Positions 62,249-64,000 of a DNA stretch of 64,000 bases are shown here, one piece after another. The position numbers and the translations under genes were made by a program. The DNA lies in contig JAAWJJ010000003.1 in NCBI GenBank assembly GCA_022796875.1, positions 30,876 to 94,875 of the forward strand. The letters run 5' to 3'. Below the pieces are notes generated by a model, which saw nothing but the letters and a program-made list of their open reading frames with translations, made no database searches and was not told where the DNA came from. Position 1 is the first letter of the stretch; every line of letters starts with the position of its first letter. Source of the DNA: Eubacterium sp. Its GTDB lineage: Bacteria; Bacillota; Clostridia; Lachnospirales; Lachnospiraceae.

Positions 62249-62256
62249 AGTATATG
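62249..62256 (-). promoter_or_regulatory. possible sigma-E -10 element of yqfC
   Basis: CATATACT on the - strand resembles the sigma-E -10 (CATACA-T type); an upstream GTAATAA sits 14 bases away as a weak -35. The start point would fall at the ATG. Confidence 0.4.
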
Positions 62257-62318
62257 AAAAAAGAAAACGCTTATTACTCGGAGCGTCAGGAACATTTTCC
62301 GTAAGTGTTCTATACTGG

Positions 62319-63623
62319 TTAACCGCAGATGATCCGATAGATGACAGGCTCCTTTTTTATGTTTTCTGTTCGGATCGTATACGCTTCTTTTATGCTTCGG
62401 ATCACTTCCTGCGGATGGGATTCCCGACTGTGCACCTGCGCTAATACATCGCCTTTTTTCACATAATCCCCGCATTTTTTGCGCAGTACGACGCCGACGG
62501 ATAAATCAATGCCATCCTCTTTTGCCGCCCGGCCGCCTCCCAGATGCATGGAAGCCAGTCCGACCGCAAGCGCGTCCAGATCCGTAACATATCCTTCCTT
62601 TTCCGATAAGATATCCGTTTGATGCGGCGCTGTCGGAAATAGCTCCGGAACATCGATACAGGCCGGATTTCCACCCTGCGATACGACCAGTTCCTTCAGT
62701 TTTTCCAATGCGGCTCCGCTTGCAATTGCTTCTTCCATCAGCTTCCTGGCTTCGTTTCTTTCTTTTGCCCGTCCGGCAAGAAGCAACATCTGCTCGCCCA
62801 GGGCAAACACGACTTCCATCAGGTCTTTTGGCGCGTTTCCTTTTAATGCCTCAATGGCTTCAATGACTTCCAAAGCGTTGCCGACGCTGTACCCTAACGG
62901 TTCGCACATACTTGTGATCACCGCAGACATTTTTTTACCGGCAGATTTTCCGATCTTTACCATCAGGGCCGCCAGTTTCTCCGCGTCTTCTTTTGTTTTC
63001 ATAAACGCTCCCTGCCCGTATGTAACGTCCAGTACGATAGCGTCGCATCCGGCCGCCAGCTTTTTGCTCATAATGCTGCTGGCAATCAGAGAAATTTCAT
63101 CAACTGTTCCGGTTACGTCGCGCAGCGCATACATCTTTTTATCCGCCGGCGCCAGCTCTCCGGACTGCCCGGCCACCGCTATGTAATGCCTATTGACTTT
63201 TTCGGTAAACTCTTCTGTCGTAAGTTCCGTGGAAAATCCCTCGAAGCAGTCAAATTTGTCGATCGTACCGCCTGTATGCCCAAGCCCCCGGCCTGACATT
63301 TTCGCGACCGGAACACCCAAAGACGCGATAACGGCCAGCAAAACAAACGTCGTCTTATCTCCTACCCCACCGGTAGAATGTTTATCCACCTTAACGCCCG
63401 AAATCCCGGACAGATCCAGAATCCGTCCAGAATCCCGCATATTCATCGTCAGCGCAAACGTTTCCTGTTCGTTCATTCCCTGAAAGCAAACGGCCATTAA
63501 AAAAGCCGACATCTGATAATCTTTAATTTCGCCGTTCGTATAGCCGGAAACCAGATAATGAATTTCTTCTTCACTTAATGCAAGTCCCCGTTTCTTTTTC
63601 ATAATCAAATCGTACATCTGCAT
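62319..63623 (-). CDS. pdp: pyrimidine-nucleoside phosphorylase
   Basis: A 434-residue enzyme splitting uridine and thymidine with phosphate. Landmarks are DLIMKKKRGLALSEEEI, VDKHSTGGVGDKTTFVLLAV, KMSGRGLGHTGGTIDK and YGQGAFMKT. ATG 63623 follows gaggtgcggcat; the open frame to 63725 runs back through the promoter and is not coding. The gene stands alone and probably serves nucleoside scavenging. Confidence 0.95.
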   Translation of the reverse strand: MQMYDLIMKKKRGLALSEEEIHYLVSGYTNGEIKDYQMSAFLMAVCFQGMNEQETFALTMNMRDSGRILDLSGISGVKVDKHSTGGVGDKTTFVLLAVIASLGVPVAKMSGRGLGHTGGTIDKFDCFEGFSTELTTEEFTEKVNRHYIAVAGQSGELAPADKKMYALRDVTGTVDEISLIASSIMSKKLAAGCDAIVLDVTYGQGAFMKTKEDAEKLAALMVKIGKSAGKKMSAVITSMCEPLGYSVGNALEVIEAIEALKGNAPKDLMEVVFALGEQMLLLAGRAKERNEARKLMEEAIASGAALEKLKELVVSQGGNPACIDVPELFPTAPHQTDILSEKEGYVTDLDALAVGLASMHLGGGRAAKEDGIDLSVGVVLRKKCGDYVKKGDVLAQVHSRESHPQEVIRSIKEAYTIRTENIKKEPVIYRIICG

Positions 63624-63680
63624 ATGCCGCACCTCACAGTCTGATGTGTACACGAGTTTCACATTTGTTGTATCAGTGTC

Positions 63681-63709
63681 ATTATAATCTGTTTTCTGTT
63701 TTGGTGCAA
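63681..63709 (-). promoter_or_regulatory. pdp promoter
   Basis: On the - strand TTGCAC (63709-63704) and TATAAT (63686-63681), spacing 17. Start point near 63674, leader about 50 bases. Confidence 0.7.
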
Positions 63710-63711
63710 GC

Positions 63712-63740
63712 TTTGCAATACACAAGGAGTATGGTATAAT
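63712..63740 (+). promoter_or_regulatory. divergent promoter into the window end
   Basis: TTTGCA (63712-63717), 17 bases, TATAAT (63735-63740) with an extended TGG before the -10. It is back to back with the pdp promoter. The 250 bases after it hold no recognisable gene; AGGGTGGTAT at 63831-63840 resembles the T-box antiterminator core but the leader is too short for a standard T-box. The transcribed gene lies beyond 64000. Confidence 0.6.
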
Positions 63741-64000
63741 GTTGACAGTTACTTTTTGCGGGGATGGGGAAAGCCACTGACAATTTAGCAGTTACTCTTA
63801 CAGAACGGTTTTGTCCATAATTTCCGAACTAGGGTGGTATAAAAAGTATTATCAGAACTTTCGTTTTGCTGACAGATTTCCAGGCTGTGCTGCCAGAGAG
63901 GGAAACATTGGAAGAATTTTTTTAGTATCCCTTATCCGGGAAAATGGGCGAAATGGATTCCCCCGAGTTCACTGTCTGAGGTTTTCCTCAAAGTTTGGGA

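Noticed and set aside
63624..63725. 34-residue N-terminal extension of the nucleoside phosphorylase
   Set aside because: It runs through the pdp promoter; ATG 63623 has a good ribosome site and matches the family start.
63765..63780. Cobalamin riboswitch from GCCACTG
   Set aside because: The other conserved boxes are absent from the sequence before and after it.
63831..63840. T-box riboswitch from the AGGGTGGTAT motif
   Set aside because: Only about 85 bases separate it from the predicted start point, too few for Stem I, and the usual ACCGCG continuation is missing.

Overview
The window looks like a chromosomal segment of a spore-forming, Gram-positive Clostridia bacterium, most likely family Lachnospiraceae. 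This is inferred from gene content: hisZ with short-form hisG, the paired TIGR03960/TIGR03936 radical-SAM genes before a short RNase G, Prp beside a long-N-terminus L27, sepF/ylmH, and the sporulation genes yqfC/yqfD. Base composition is moderate, with AT-rich intergenic DNA. It is almost entirely core genome: I see no prophage, IS element, CRISPR array, rRNA or tRNA.

Layout. 1-6.4 kb (+): end of a PepD-type dipeptidase, an M23 peptidase, two pseudouridine synthases, a YgiQ radical-SAM protein, a histidine phosphatase and recU. 6.4-11.7 kb (+): a histidine operon hisZ-G-D-B-IE behind a consensus promoter and a 20-bp palindrome. 11.9-20.6 kb (+): a small membrane protein, then TIGR03960-TIGR03936-rng-(L21 leader)-rplU-prp-rpmA-obgE-yhbY-nadD-yqeK-rsfS, a ribosome-assembly and NAD block. 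20.6-25.2 kb: transition zone with a LysR pseudogene, divergent lexA and a YneA-like LysM gene, a TtcA-like gene, 74-bp repeats, dtd, an XerS-sized tyrosine recombinase, and an intergenic region holding a dif-like site, a DnaA-box cluster and a fold-back element.

25.2-34.9 kb (-): ridA, a cytidylate-kinase-like gene, an RluD-like gene, lspA, aroB, ylmH, sepF, yggS, an HlyD-like adaptor, a DUF378 gene (+), a P-loop protein, a D,D-carboxypeptidase and mgsA. 34.9-43.9 kb (-): the cell-shape and division cluster radC-mreB-mreC-mreD-PBP2-minC-minD-minE-rodA. 44.0-44.3 kb (+): a probable structured non-coding RNA. 44.3-54.4 kb (-): mutS-mutL-miaA-ynbB-like preceded by two FAD proteins. 54.5-63.7 kb (-): a BofC-like protein, a truncated RelB-like antitoxin, a MurJ/SpoVB flippase, a DUF3048 lipoprotein, ybeY, a degenerate HD membrane protein, phoH, yqfD, yqfC and a pyrimidine-nucleoside phosphorylase. 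The last 0.3 kb holds an unassigned + strand leader.

Two patterns stand out. Genes run + up to about 20.6 kb and almost entirely - after about 21 kb, as expected where replication forks converge. The flip coincides with a single large Xer-type recombinase gene and a dif-like sequence directly upstream of it, so this may be the terminus/dif locus. Second, short tandem duplications (18-39 bp units) recur at gene 3' ends and in linkers (ygiQ, an rluA-family gene, hisG, hisIE, yhbY, aroB, mutL, the BaiN-like gene, and near miaA), often copying the stop codon. All functional calls come from reading sequence and recalling protein families; no database search was run.
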